In this document: piece by piece, positions 28,594 through 37,431 of the stretch
Position numbering within the stretch: the stretch's first letter is position 1
Layout of the letters: every line of letters starts with the position of its first letter
Notes under the pieces: generated by a model
Told to the model about the DNA's origin: nothing
Databases searched by the model: none
What the model saw: the letters and a program-made list of their open reading frames with translations, nothing else
From: an uncultured Bacteroides sp.
Lineage (GTDB): Bacteria; Bacteroidota; Bacteroidia; Bacteroidales; Bacteroidaceae
Length of the DNA stretch: 64,000 bases
NCBI GenBank assembly: GCA_947646015.1
Contig: CANSEY010000002.1
Span: 124,001 to 188,000 of the forward strand
Direction: 5' to 3'
Position numbers and translations under genes: made by a program

Positions 28594-31500
28594 TTAAAAA
28601 GTGAACTGTAAACCGATGGAACCCATGATTTGTGTCGGATATTTTAATCCGTTTGAGGTATAGAGCTCCGGATCCCATAATTTAAATTTAGAGAATGTCA
28701 GCAGGTTTTGTCCGCTGATATAGGCACGTAAAAATTTATAAGAGTATCCTAATTCCACGTTTTTAAGTCGGATATACGAACCATCTCTCAGCCAGTAAGT
28801 AGAGTTGGGGTTATTATTGTTGTTTTTCCCGTTTGTCAGTCTCGGATACATTGCTTCGGGGTTCGGGTTTGCCTCTGTCCAATGATTATCGGCAACAAAT
28901 TGCATGACACCATACGATTCTCCACCGAAAGGATGGATGTCGCTCAACATGATGCTTCTTTTGCCTACTCCTTGAAAGAAGATGGAAGCATCCCATTTTT
29001 TGTACTGGATACTGACTCCCAGACCATAGCTGATTTGGGGTAATTCCGGATTACCAATGTAAGTTTGATCGTTTCCGTCGATCTTTCCGTCATTATTGAG
29101 GTCTGCATATTTAATATCACCCGGTTGCACAACTCCGGTTAGTATTTGTTTTGGACTGTTGTCAATCTCTTCCTGATCTTTGAAGAGTCCTAATGCAATA
29201 TAGCCTTTATACTGATTCAGGGGGCGTCCTACTTGTGACATGTATGCATATTCGTAGTCCGGTTCGTCTATTTCCATATATTGGTTCTTAGCGTATGTGA
29301 AAGTACCTTTGGCAGAGATCATGAAGTCTTTGCTGACAGCGTGATTATAGTCCAATGACATGTCAACGCCTTGATTGCGTACCTTACCCAGATTACCATA
29401 GGGTCGGAGATCTCCGGTGATACCACTTTCTGCAGGGATTGTATTACGTCTAAGGAAGATGTCTTTACGGTCTTCTCTAAAGAAATCTACGTTGAGGCTT
29501 AATTTGTTGAATAATCCCAGGTCGAATCCTACATTATACTTTTTACCGATTTCCCATGTCACCTTTTCAGCTCCGTAAGTAGTGATGGTAGCTCCGTTAG
29601 ATGAGGTTTGCCACTGGTCACCGAATACAAATCCGGCTCCACCCAAATCTACTTTAGTAAGATAGGGGAAACGGTTGGAGCCGATATCCGCATTACCTAC
29701 CAATCCGTACGAAGCGCGTATTTTTAAGTTGGAGATAACTTTTGTCAATGGTTCGAAGAATTTCTCGTTGGAGATAAGATAGCCGACAGCGAGTGAAGGG
29801 AAGAATCCGTAACGGCTTCCTTTTTCGAAGTTCTCACTACCATTGTAGCCGAAATTGAATTCAGCCAAATAGCGTCCGTCATAAGCATAGGTAACACGTC
29901 CGGCCAGCCCCTGATTACGTTCCGGCAATGTATTGTAATAGTTATTGTCAGGATTGTTCAGATTGTATTCGCGCTGAAGATATACCAACATTGCTCCGAC
30001 ATCATGTTTATCACCGAACATGCGCTGATAGTTCAGTGTAGCCTGCAGGTTCATCAGACGGTCGCCAGTAGTGGAAGTCGATGTCTCAAGAGCGGTACGT
30101 CCCTTACTGATAGAGTTATAATCATAAAGATAGCTTCCGTCTTCTTGCTCCTGAGGATTCTGTAATTCATAAAAGTAAGGTGAAAAGGAGCGATTGACAG
30201 TCGTCTTCGACCAGTTTTTAAAAGAAACCAGTGCTTTAAAATTCAATCCTTTGGTAAGGAAGTCAAGTTTCTGTTCCAGTTCGAAAGCCGTATTAATGGT
30301 ATATGCGCTTTGCTTAGAACTACCTTGTACCATACTTGCATAAGGGTTGCGATAAATACTGAATCCTCCGGAACCGATAGGACCACCTGATTTGTTTCCG
30401 AATATAGTGTGATCTTCACGGTTGATATTCGGATATACAGGTGCAAAATACATTGACGGAGCTTCCATTACGTATTTATACAAATCGTCCATACTGGTTG
30501 ACGGACCATTGTAATTGACTATTTGCGAGTTGATTCTCACATTTACTTTGGTACTTGATGTCAACCATGCTCCCACGTTACTTTGGAACGAGTAGCGAAG
30601 ATTCTGTATATTGTTGTCGAATGTGTTATTCGGATCTTTTTTCAGCATACCATTATCATTATTGATGGAGGCGCTGATGAAATAGTCTACTTTCTTTGTA
30701 CCACCCATTACATTCAGGTTGGCTGATTGGTTCATGGAGTAGTCTTTAAACATATAGTCGAACCAATCAACGTTGGGATATACATACTGATTTCTGCCTT
30801 CAAGCGTTCCTTGAATTTTATCATCTGAGAAAGCCGGTGTACCATCCGGGTTACGGGTCAGAATGGCTTCATTTCTCAATTTCATGGCTGTTACTGCATC
30901 TGCCAGTTTGAGTGTACGTGTCGGTGCGGTAAATGTATTATCGATGCGTACATTGATGCGTGCTTTTTCAAGATCTTTACCGGTTCGGGTAGTGATCAGG
31001 ATGACACCATTGGCACCGCGTGCTCCGTAGAGGGCTGTAGCCGAGGCATCTTTCAATATTGAGAAGTTTTCGATAGCTTCCGAGGGAATAGCGTTCATAT
31101 CTCCTGCCGAAACTTCGACACCATCGATGAAGATCAGAGGATCAGTCGTTCCACTGAAAGTTGCGGCACCGCGTATCCAGAAGTTTGCTCCATCGGCACC
31201 CGGCTCACCGGTGCGTTGCATAGAAATCACGCCTGCTATACGTCCGGCAAATGATGTACTCAGGTTACTGGAAGGTACTCGAAGTTCAGCCGGTTTGATG
31301 GATTGTACAGCACCTACAACACTGGCTTTTTTCTGTGTTCCGAATCCTACTACCACTACTTCTTCCAGACTCTGGGCGTCAGGTACCAATTTGAAAACAA
31401 CTACCTTTTTCCCTTTTAGCGGAATTTCAACAGGGGTATATCCGATAAAGGAGGCTACTAATGTGCTATTTTCCGGAGCCATTAATGTAAAGTTCCCTTC

Positions 31501-31992
31501 GACATTGGTTACTGTTCCCAATGTACTATTGCCTTTTATTACGATATTTGCTCCCGGAATCCCTTCTCCGTTTTCGTCAAGAACCTGACCGGTGATTTTG
31601 ATTTTTTTTTCCTGTTGAGGTGCTTCTGCCGTAGCTTTGGTAATTGTGATCTGACGGTCGTTGATGTTGTACTTCAATCCCGCTTCTTTAGACAAGATAT
31701 TCAGAATCGATTCTACATTCTGTTTATCTATCGAAACAGACACTTTCTTCTGCAGTACAGGTAAAAGATCTTTTGAATACAAAACGACAAATTCACTGTT
31801 TTTTTCGATGTATTCAAACACTTCTTTTACTGTTTTATTAGTTGCGTGAAGCGTAAAAACAGTTTGCTGGGTATAAGTTTCTACAGCATAAACCGGAGTA
31901 GCGATACTCGGTATAAGTAAAAAAATACTAATTAATAAAAAAAAGGACGTAATCCTCCCTGCCTTATGACAAGGAATTGCTTTCTTTTTCAT
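28594..31992 (-). CDS. SusC-like TonB-dependent outer-membrane transporter with STN domain
   Basis: An 1132-aa SusC/RagA family protein. After the signal peptide (about 1-36) comes an STN/secretin-type domain (about 42-115, 'TFTLHATNKTVKEVFEYIEK'), a carboxypeptidase-D regulatory-like domain (about 130-205, 'ITGQVLDENGEGIPGANIVI'), the plug with the SusC-type TonB region ('LEEVVVVGFGTQKKASVVGA'), and the C-terminal 22-strand barrel ending LQFTF. The STN domain is the element that signals through FecR-type anti-sigma factors, consistent with the fecR and ECF sigma genes immediately upstream. It imports glycan fragments with SusD. No frameshift or truncation seen. Confidence 0.96.
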   Translation of the reverse strand: MKKKAIPCHKAGRITSFFLLISIFLLIPSIATPVYAVETYTQQTVFTLHATNKTVKEVFEYIEKNSEFVVLYSKDLLPVLQKKVSVSIDKQNVESILNILSKEAGLKYNINDRQITITKATAEAPQQEKKIKITGQVLDENGEGIPGANIVIKGNSTLGTVTNVEGNFTLMAPENSTLVASFIGYTPVEIPLKGKKVVVFKLVPDAQSLEEVVVVGFGTQKKASVVGAVQSIKPAELRVPSSNLSTSFAGRIAGVISMQRTGEPGADGANFWIRGAATFSGTTDPLIFIDGVEVSAGDMNAIPSEAIENFSILKDASATALYGARGANGVILITTRTGKDLEKARINVRIDNTFTAPTRTLKLADAVTAMKLRNEAILTRNPDGTPAFSDDKIQGTLEGRNQYVYPNVDWFDYMFKDYSMNQSANLNVMGGTKKVDYFISASINNDNGMLKKDPNNTFDNNIQNLRYSFQSNVGAWLTSSTKVNVRINSQIVNYNGPSTSMDDLYKYVMEAPSMYFAPVYPNINREDHTIFGNKSGGPIGSGGFSIYRNPYASMVQGSSKQSAYTINTAFELEQKLDFLTKGLNFKALVSFKNWSKTTVNRSFSPYFYELQNPQEQEDGSYLYDYNSISKGRTALETSTSTTGDRLMNLQATLNYQRMFGDKHDVGAMLVYLQREYNLNNPDNNYYNTLPERNQGLAGRVTYAYDGRYLAEFNFGYNGSENFEKGSRYGFFPSLAVGYLISNEKFFEPLTKVISNLKIRASYGLVGNADIGSNRFPYLTKVDLGGAGFVFGDQWQTSSNGATITTYGAEKVTWEIGKKYNVGFDLGLFNKLSLNVDFFREDRKDIFLRRNTIPAESGITGDLRPYGNLGKVRNQGVDMSLDYNHAVSKDFMISAKGTFTYAKNQYMEIDEPDYEYAYMSQVGRPLNQYKGYIALGLFKDQEEIDNSPKQILTGVVQPGDIKYADLNNDGKIDGNDQTYIGNPELPQISYGLGVSIQYKKWDASIFFQGVGKRSIMLSDIHPFGGESYGVMQFVADNHWTEANPNPEAMYPRLTNGKNNNNNPNSTYWLRDGSYIRLKNVELGYSYKFLRAYISGQNLLTFSKFKLWDPELYTSNGLKYPTQIMGSIGLQFTF

Positions 31993-32053
31993 ACATTTAC
32001 ATTGATTTTAGTTAATCATTAAAAGTTTGTGATTTAATAAAAAGTCATTAGAG

Positions 32054-32079
32054 TCGGATAATATGGGCGTATTATCCGA
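32054..32079. other. Perfect hairpin between fecR and susC
   Basis: 10-bp arms (32054-32063 and 32070-32079) with a 6-nt loop. On the plus strand it is followed by TTTTCTTTTTTT, on the minus strand (the direction of the genes) by a less regular T/A-rich tract with five T's about 12 nt downstream. It may limit read-through from fecR into susC. Confidence 0.55.
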
Positions 32080-32157
32080 TTTTCTTTTTTTATCCGCTTT
32101 CTTTCTACATAATAATGTGTGTTTTTTAAGGTTAAACATTTGTTTATTTTACTTGTA

Positions 32158-33306
32158 TTATTCTATATAGATTACATTGTTTTTCATTGTGTATTCGGCA
32201 GGCAAGATAGATAGAATTGACTTCATTACCTGATTTAAATCATCATTTAAAAAGAGTTTACCAAACATTTGTTCGTTCTCTATCGCAGCATCACACCGGA
32301 TGTTTTGTCCGTAATAATCTTGCAGCCGTAACAAAACTTGCTTTAGGCTTTCTCCCTGCAAGGTCCATATCCCGTCAATCCAGCTGATATAATCACGGGC
32401 ATTTACTTTTTCTTTTCCTGATATACCTTCTTGATTAAGTTCTACTTTCTCGTTAGGTACCATCTTTATATGATGATTTTGTTGGTCTTTTACATTGACC
32501 GAACCTTCTACCAATACGACTGCGGCTTTTTCCTGATTTTTATAAGCCGATATGTTGAAGGATGTACCCAAAACGCGTACTTCAAATCCGGAAGTATTCA
32601 CGATAAACGGTTTCGAAGTATCATGTGTTACGTTCAGATACACTTCTCCTTCCACATAAATTTCTCTGTATTTCCCTTCAAATGCACGGGGATAGATAAC
32701 TTTACTCCCGGAATTGATCCATATTTTACTGTTATCGGCTAAGACAATCTGTGAACGCTTACCTTTCGGGACAATAATCTGATTGTATTCCTCTTTAATG
32801 TCATCTTCCACAAGTTTATTAGAGTTGACCTGCACCTGACCTGTTGCCGAATAGACGATCTGGGCATTATTGTCCAATTCTATCTTCTTTTGATCCGAAA
32901 CCACCAGCGTAACTTCTTTTATATCCTGTGGAATTTCTGTTTGCAGACTTTGTGCTATTTTATTCAGATCATGTCTCTCTTCATCATTCAATAAAAGAAA
33001 ACAGCCGGCTCCTATTAACAGGGCTACAGAAGCTGCAACTGCCGAATATTTCAGAATACTGAACAACCTTGCCGTCTTATTGCTCTTCAAGGCAAGACGG
33101 ACCGGAGTGTTGTCGGCATTTATTTTTGCCTGCACTTTTGCCCATATATCCGGTTCACCCGTTTCTTCGGGGAGACATCGGTTCCAGAGAAAGTCGAGCT
33201 TATCATATTCGGCTTGTTCTTCCGGAGATTCAAATGATATCTTTTCCGGATGATCGCCATCCTTATTCAGGCGTGAAGCAAATGATTTAAACTTATTCTT
33301 TCTCAT
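32158..33306 (-). CDS. FecR-family anti-sigma factor
   Basis: A 382-aa membrane-spanning regulator. Cytoplasmic N-terminus of about 85 residues, one TM helix (YSAVAASVALLIGAGCFLLL, about 93-112), then a periplasmic FecR domain ('GKRSQIVLADNSKIWINSGS', 'REIYVEGEVYLNVTHDTSKP') and a DUF4974-like C-terminal part ('LKQVLLRLQDYYGQNIRCD'). It should hold the ECF sigma factor inactive and release it when the STN domain of the adjacent SusC signals substrate. The order sigma-fecR-susC-susD-GH27 is a standard Bacteroides polysaccharide-utilisation locus. Confidence 0.94.
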   Translation of the reverse strand: MRKNKFKSFASRLNKDGDHPEKISFESPEEQAEYDKLDFLWNRCLPEETGEPDIWAKVQAKINADNTPVRLALKSNKTARLFSILKYSAVAASVALLIGAGCFLLLNDEERHDLNKIAQSLQTEIPQDIKEVTLVVSDQKKIELDNNAQIVYSATGQVQVNSNKLVEDDIKEEYNQIIVPKGKRSQIVLADNSKIWINSGSKVIYPRAFEGKYREIYVEGEVYLNVTHDTSKPFIVNTSGFEVRVLGTSFNISAYKNQEKAAVVLVEGSVNVKDQQNHHIKMVPNEKVELNQEGISGKEKVNARDYISWIDGIWTLQGESLKQVLLRLQDYYGQNIRCDAAIENEQMFGKLFLNDDLNQVMKSILSILPAEYTMKNNVIYIE

Positions 33307-33392
33307 TATTTTAATAGGATTACATTAATAAAGACGCAGTTTACTTGAGAATGTCCTATTCGGATTCCATTTTTTTTAGATTATTTTCTGAT

Positions 33393-33935
33393 TTATTTTT
33401 TCAGACCATTTGAAATGATCTCTAATGCTTTGGCAACGTGGACGTTAATGGTCTTAACCGAGATATTCAGCATATCGGCTATTTCTTTATAGGGTAGGCG
33501 TTCTATCTTGGCAAGAGCGAAGACTACCTTGCATTTTGGAGGAAGTGTTTGAATGAGGCTATTGATTTGAGCTATCTCTTCCTTGCTGATCATCTCTTCA
33601 TCGGGAGTTTGCAGATTTCCGATTATTTGAAAATCATCTATTTCTTCCCATGAGGCAATTTCACTTGAATTTTCCGCTTTTCTCAGATAGGAGATGGCTT
33701 TGTTATGAGTTAATGTGAGCAACCAAGCTTTTATATTCTTGATTTCATCTATTTCTTCCCGGTGTCTCCATACATCCAGAAAGACGTCGCTGACTACTTC
33801 TTCAGCGGTTTCTTTGCTTCGTACGAAACACTGTGCATAGTAGAACAAGTCTTTCGAATAGCTATTAACAAAATGACGGAAAGAAGCCTCTTCTCCTTTC
33901 TTTATCTTGCTGATATATTCTATGTTGTTGTTCAT
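33393..33935 (-). CDS. ECF sigma-70 family RNA polymerase sigma factor
   Basis: An extracytoplasmic-function sigma factor of the Bacteroidetes type. Start chosen at ATG 33935 (MNNNIEYISKIKKGEEASF, 180 aa); an upstream ATG at 33956 would lie only about 5-10 nt from the -7 box at 33967-33974. Region 2 ('FAQ-type YYAQCFVRSKETAEEVVSDV', 'DVWRHREEIDEIKNIKAWLL') and region 4 ('LPPKCKVVFALAKIERLPYK', 'EIADMLNISVKTINVHVAKA') are complete. It is expected to activate its own PUL under control of the FecR protein encoded downstream. Confidence 0.93.
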   Translation of the reverse strand: MNNNIEYISKIKKGEEASFRHFVNSYSKDLFYYAQCFVRSKETAEEVVSDVFLDVWRHREEIDEIKNIKAWLLTLTHNKAISYLRKAENSSEIASWEEIDDFQIIGNLQTPDEEMISKEEIAQINSLIQTLPPKCKVVFALAKIERLPYKEIADMLNISVKTINVHVAKALEIISNGLKK

Positions 33936-33966
33936 ATATAGAGTAATGGTTACCATATGTGCGCTG

Positions 33967-33974
33967 CAAAAATA
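33967..33974 (-). promoter_or_regulatory. -7 promoter element for the ECF sigma gene
   Basis: Minus-strand TATTTTTG fits the Bacteroides -7 consensus TAnnTTTG. No TTTG is found at the -33 distance, so the promoter is only partly supported. It implies a transcript start near 33960. Confidence 0.45.
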
Positions 33975-34141
33975 TAAAATATAAACTTCTTTTCTTAATA
34001 TTTATTACATTGTTTCGCTTCTTAATTTAATAATATGTGGTATTTTAAAGGCTCGATCACTTTTACTTGCTTCTATTTGCAGGTTTTGTGTTAGCCATAA
34101 ATGAGGGGGGCAAACTTTTTGATACAACCCGTATTCAGGAC

Positions 34142-34154
34142 CTGTTTAAATTTT
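34142..34154 (+). repeat. 13-mer CTGTTTAAATTTT, copy 1 (probable IS end)
   Basis: The same 13 bases occur in the same orientation at 39247-39259. Copy 1 lies 78 bp before the start of the IS5-like transposase remnant, where the terminus of such an element is expected. The sequence from 33975 to here contains no gene. Confidence 0.5.
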
Positions 34155-34231
34155 ATAGTTTGAAATAAAAAGAGTGTTTCCTCTTTCCGTCAAAATGATT
34201 ATTTTTTTTAGTTGCCAAGCTTCAAATGATT

Positions 34232-35024
34232 ATGTATTTAACGGATTTAGAAGCAATACAGTTACAAGTTACCAAGAAAATCTTGGATTTGCAAGAAAGA
34301 AAGCGAAAATATGATTTGAGTGAAATATGGAATGTAATATTCTATATCGTCAATATCGCTTATCAGTGATGCATGTTGTCTTCGGACTTCGTACCTTGGG
34401 AATTGGTTTACTACTATTATCGTAAATGGTCTTTTTGGGGTGAATTTGATCTGTTATTGAATAACTTAAGAGAAAAAGTACGTGTGGAAATGGAATAAGT
34501 TGCAGGAGCTGGTTTGGGTATTATGGATAGTCAAAGTGTTTGTTGGGGCGACAATCGTCCCCTCAACGGCATTGATGGCAACAAAAGGGTTAAAAGAATC
34601 AAGCGTCATGTAGTAGATAAGAATGGTTTTCTACTCACTGTAATGGTGACAATAGTTTGCGTGCATGATGGCAAAGTCGTTTATCTGTTAGCTAGATTGT
34701 CTTGGGGAACTTTGCTGTTATATCAAAATCATACTGGCAGATGTCGGTTATCGCTGGGGAATAGGAGAAAATATTAAAAACGCTTTTGAATATTTGGCTA
34801 TTCTCGGTATGATTAATTTTCTTCAATTGGGTAAGCCGTCTTATTATCGTAACAGTAAACAGGTTACCGGATTTGCCGATTGCCAAAGTCGAGATTTGGA
34901 TAAACTGCACTTTCATTTGTGGTACTTCATTGACCAATGTAAATATAGCCTAATTAAACCGAATATCGCAATAAATCGAAGGCTATGGGAAGAAGGGATT
35001 GGAATTGAGGTGGTTGTGATGTAA
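34232..35024 (+). pseudogene. Decayed IS5-family-like transposase
   Basis: From ATG 34232 (MYLTDLEAIQLQ) one frame runs to 34777 with two in-frame stops (TGA 34367-34369, TAA 34496-34498) and then shifts: near 34720 the coherent frame becomes the one reading ILADVGYRWGIGENIKNAFE. Diagnostic segments are SEIWNVIFYIV, 'GIMDSQSVCWGDNRPLNGID', 'GNKRVKRIKRHVVDKNGFLL' and LADVGYR, the pattern of DUF4096/DDE transposases of IS5-type elements common in Bacteroides. After about 34840 similarity is no longer visible. It is clearly inactive. It lies downstream of the kelch gene and marks the left border of the AT-rich accessory segment. Confidence 0.75.
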
Positions 35025-35053
35025 GTATTTGAATTTTAAGTGATTATTGTTGC

Positions 35054-36385
35054 TTATTCCCGATTAATAAAATGTAACTCTGTGCGGTCAAAATCGGATA
35101 ATCGGACCTCATAAACTCCAGAATCCCCTAACTTGCCATCTACTCCTTCACTATATCCTCCCACAATAATTAATTTATCGCCCGTGCAATAAAGTCCACC
35201 CGCCCGTAACTTCAGATCAATTTGATAAGCTTTTGTCTCATTAGTACATAAATTATATACTTGTATCACACCATTTTCCAAAATGTAGACTTTATCTCCA
35301 CCACGAGTCATAGCCGCCTTACTTATTGAAAACCACAAGTTTCCTCTATTCTTCCAAATACCGGTAGTCAGATCATAAGTGAGTATTGTCGATAAAGGTC
35401 TTTGTCGATACCCACCAAATAAGAAAACAGTATGCCCCATAAGAATTCCATTTGTTTCCATTCCTAAGGGCATTTTTCCTACCTCATACCAAATGCCTTT
35501 TTTCAAATCAAGCATGTGTATTTTATCTGAATATTTTTGCCATCCATTTTCTGCCTGATAGGTAGAACCTCCGAAGATTATTAATTTGTTATCGTAAATA
35601 AATGCAGCAGAAGAAGCGGCTTGATGCGGATTCACTGGGTCTATTAATATTGTATCCTGATGTATATTATATATCTCTACCGTCTCATCAAGATACTCAA
35701 TCTTCCGATTAGTTGAGAAACGTTTCCCACCCATAATATAGATTTTCCCATCATTGTAAAGAGCTGAATGATAAGCACGCTCCCTCAACTTTTGGTTTGA
35801 AACGATCCAAGTATTCGATGTGGTATCATAAATATACATTCTATTACTATACTTTTCATAAATAAACCCTGTGGGAAGTCCGCCAGATGCTCCCAAACTA
35901 AAGCCCATAGGAAGTTTTATCTGAGATCTATCTCCACCTATAATATACAGTTTCTTTCCTAATGAAATCATTGCAAACGAATATAGTGGGACAGGCATTG
36001 ATGATATTTGTGTATATGGCAAACGTAAGTAAGTTTTTTTTATGCCATAAACAGATACTTCTCCTAGTATAAATGGCTCTTCTTGCAATAAAATCACATT
36101 TTTCTTTTGCAATAAAGAGGCTACAGCAAATTTTCTTGTACGATATCCGACAAAAGAAAAACAGAGAGTATCTATATTATGTAACAACTCTCCATTGTTT
36201 ATCATAAACTCACCCTTTTTATCTGCAACAGCTACTCCTACCCCCCGATTAGTATAAATATTAGCTCCTGCCAAAGGCTGTTTTGTTTTTGCATCAATAA
36301 TTTGGCCTCTAACTTGAGAGGATAAATTATTGTTGCACCATGGTGCGAGAAATATTATTAACCATAAGTACTTTATCATTTTCAT
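35054..36385 (-). CDS. Secreted carboxypeptidase-like/kelch-repeat protein in the RiPP-like cluster
   Basis: A 443-aa exported protein. Signal peptide about 1-23 (ends NLSSQ). Residues about 25-110 form a carboxypeptidase-D regulatory-like domain ('VRGQIIDAKTKQPLAGANIY', 'IDTLCFSFVGYRTRKF', LGEVSVYGIKK), the same module that begins TonB-dependent transporters. The remainder has six kelch-type repeats with the G-G pair ('LGKKLYIIGGDRS', 'NDGKIYIMGGKRF', 'YDNKLIIFGGSTY', 'HTVFLFGGYRQ', 'GDKVYILENG', 'GDKLIIVGGYSEG'), which would fold as a six-bladed propeller. It is the last gene of the minus-strand operon, 56 bp after the peptide gene. It could be a surface receptor, immunity or adhesin component; no known function. 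Confidence 0.8.
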   Translation of the reverse strand: MKMIKYLWLIIFLAPWCNNNLSSQVRGQIIDAKTKQPLAGANIYTNRGVGVAVADKKGEFMINNGELLHNIDTLCFSFVGYRTRKFAVASLLQKKNVILLQEEPFILGEVSVYGIKKTYLRLPYTQISSMPVPLYSFAMISLGKKLYIIGGDRSQIKLPMGFSLGASGGLPTGFIYEKYSNRMYIYDTTSNTWIVSNQKLRERAYHSALYNDGKIYIMGGKRFSTNRKIEYLDETVEIYNIHQDTILIDPVNPHQAASSAAFIYDNKLIIFGGSTYQAENGWQKYSDKIHMLDLKKGIWYEVGKMPLGMETNGILMGHTVFLFGGYRQRPLSTILTYDLTTGIWKNRGNLWFSISKAAMTRGGDKVYILENGVIQVYNLCTNETKAYQIDLKLRAGGLYCTGDKLIIVGGYSEGVDGKLGDSGVYEVRLSDFDRTELHFINRE

Positions 36386-36393
36386 ACATATTA

Positions 36394-36430
36394 GAAGAAT
36401 AGATATCTATTTTAGAAATACCTATTCTTC
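36394..36430 (-). other. Hairpin between the precursor peptide and kelch genes
   Basis: 9-bp perfect arms (36394-36402 and 36422-36430) with a 19-nt loop, just upstream of the kelch start at 36385. There is no T-run, so an mRNA-processing or stabilising role, or partial attenuation, is more likely than termination. Confidence 0.45.
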
Positions 36431-36441
36431 ATTTAAATTGG

Positions 36442-36741
36442 CTACGTCATACCAGGACAAAGATATAACATACAATCATCTTGGTCACAACTACACTCCC
36501 AGCCCATCGTGGGACAAATGGGAGGAAGTCCATCACAATTACAGAACTGATCACATGGATCAGCATAGCAAGGCGGAGCTGAATCTTTATTTACACATGT
36601 ATTTTTACCACAACCATCTGCTCCTCCTTTTAAAACATACTGTTCCATAAGATCTAATCTTTCGATTCTTTCATTAACCCCCATATTCATTTCGAATTCA
36701 AAAAAAATTGAGTTTAAAGAAATCATTTCTTTCTTTTTCAT
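36442..36741 (-). CDS. Cys-rich RiPP-type precursor peptide with KGG leader
   Basis: The start is ATG 36741 (MKKKEMISLNSIFFEFEMN): a strong Shine-Dalgarno AAAGGAGGTG lies just upstream at about 36750-36759, which rules out the GTG three codons earlier inside it. The product is 99 aa. Residues 1-38 form an amphipathic leader, then LKGG (residues 37-40), a double-glycine-type leader end. The 59-residue remainder has 11 Cys (44, 49, 58, 63, 67, 69, 76, 83, 85, 90, 95) with Pro, Gly and Asp and few hydrophobics. It is encoded with a radical SAM/SPASM protein and is the probable substrate. It resembles the GG-leader natural product precursors of Bacteroidales in leader only; the core matches no family I know. 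No C39 peptidase transporter is in the window. Confidence 0.75.
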   Translation of the reverse strand: MKKKEMISLNSIFFEFEMNMGVNERIERLDLMEQYVLKGGADGCGKNTCVNKDSAPPCYADPCDQFCNCDGLPPICPTMGWECSCDQDDCMLYLCPGMT

Positions 36742-36762
36742 ACTTGACACCTCCTTTCTATA

Positions 36763-37431
36763 TCAATAACTATCTAGTATCTTGTTAATATCTTTTCTTA
36801 AAAGAGAATACGACTCCCAATTATATGGCAATATCTTTCTGATGAAATTGTATAAAACATAATCAGTTTTCTCTAAAAATATAAAAGGATTCCTCCCCTC
36901 TGATTTTGTAGTTATCCGATGAGGATAGTGAGCAAGATAAAACAATTGAATTAATCTATTGCAGACCATAAATACGCTTTTCTTCTTCTCGATGCATTCA
37001 TCATGATCTATATTACAAATCTCCAATATTTCATTCTTTAAATTATCAACAAGCATAGTCCTTAACAATACTCTGCGTTCAATTATATCATTCAAATATT
37101 TTTGTAAATCCTTTATTAGATGTAACGGGTCATAAATACCTCGGGAAGAAGAAACAAACGTCAAAGGCATATTATGATATCCATATAAATACTTTTGAAA
37201 ATCTCGATATATATGTTGTTTTGAAATAATAAATATGGTAACCTCCAGTCCATCATATTTAAAAGTTACTAAATATGCCCCTGTTATAGATGCTTTCATA
37301 AACAAAATATCAAGATCACTGTCTTTCCTAAAAAAAAATTCTGCAACAGATCCACCGAGTGCAATTGACGCATCAGGAAACGATTTATGTAGAAAATCTA
37401 CTACTGTATGAGCAACTTCTAAATGTTTCAT
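36763..37431 (-). CDS. Nucleotidyltransferase-fold protein
   Basis: A 222-aa protein with an N-terminal nucleotidyltransferase signature: 'SIALGGSVAEFFFRKDSDLD' (GGS at 26-28, Asp at 39 and 41), the G-S-x(n)-D-x-D pattern of the polymerase-beta superfamily that binds Mg-nucleotide. The third acidic position is less clear ('GLEVTIFIIS' has Glu where Asp is usual). The C-terminal 130 residues are helical and unrecognised. The start overlaps the preceding gene by 4 bp (ATGA), and the precursor peptide follows after 21 bp. It may nucleotidylate the peptide or another protein of the pathway (inference); an antitoxin-type MNT role is less likely because no HEPN partner is obvious, though the adjacent helical 118-aa protein has not been excluded as one. 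Confidence 0.7.
   Translation of the reverse strand: MKHLEVAHTVVDFLHKSFPDASIALGGSVAEFFFRKDSDLDILFMKASITGAYLVTFKYDGLEVTIFIISKQHIYRDFQKYLYGYHNMPLTFVSSSRGIYDPLHLIKDLQKYLNDIIERRVLLRTMLVDNLKNEILEICNIDHDECIEKKKSVFMVCNRLIQLFYLAHYPHRITTKSEGRNPFIFLEKTDYVLYNFIRKILPYNWESYSLLRKDINKILDSY

Noticed and set aside
34692-34937. 81-aa minus-strand frame within the IS5-like remnant
   Set aside because: Antisense to the recognisable transposase remnant.
36330-36650. 106-aa plus-strand frame overlapping the precursor peptide and kelch start
   Set aside because: His/Tyr-rich antisense shadow; the minus-strand peptide has a strong ribosome site and a leader.
36442-36741. Cys-rich peptide as a ferredoxin or metallothionein
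   Set aside because: No C-x2-C-x2-C-x3-C-P ferredoxin pattern; the leader with LKGG and the enzyme neighbours favour a precursor peptide.
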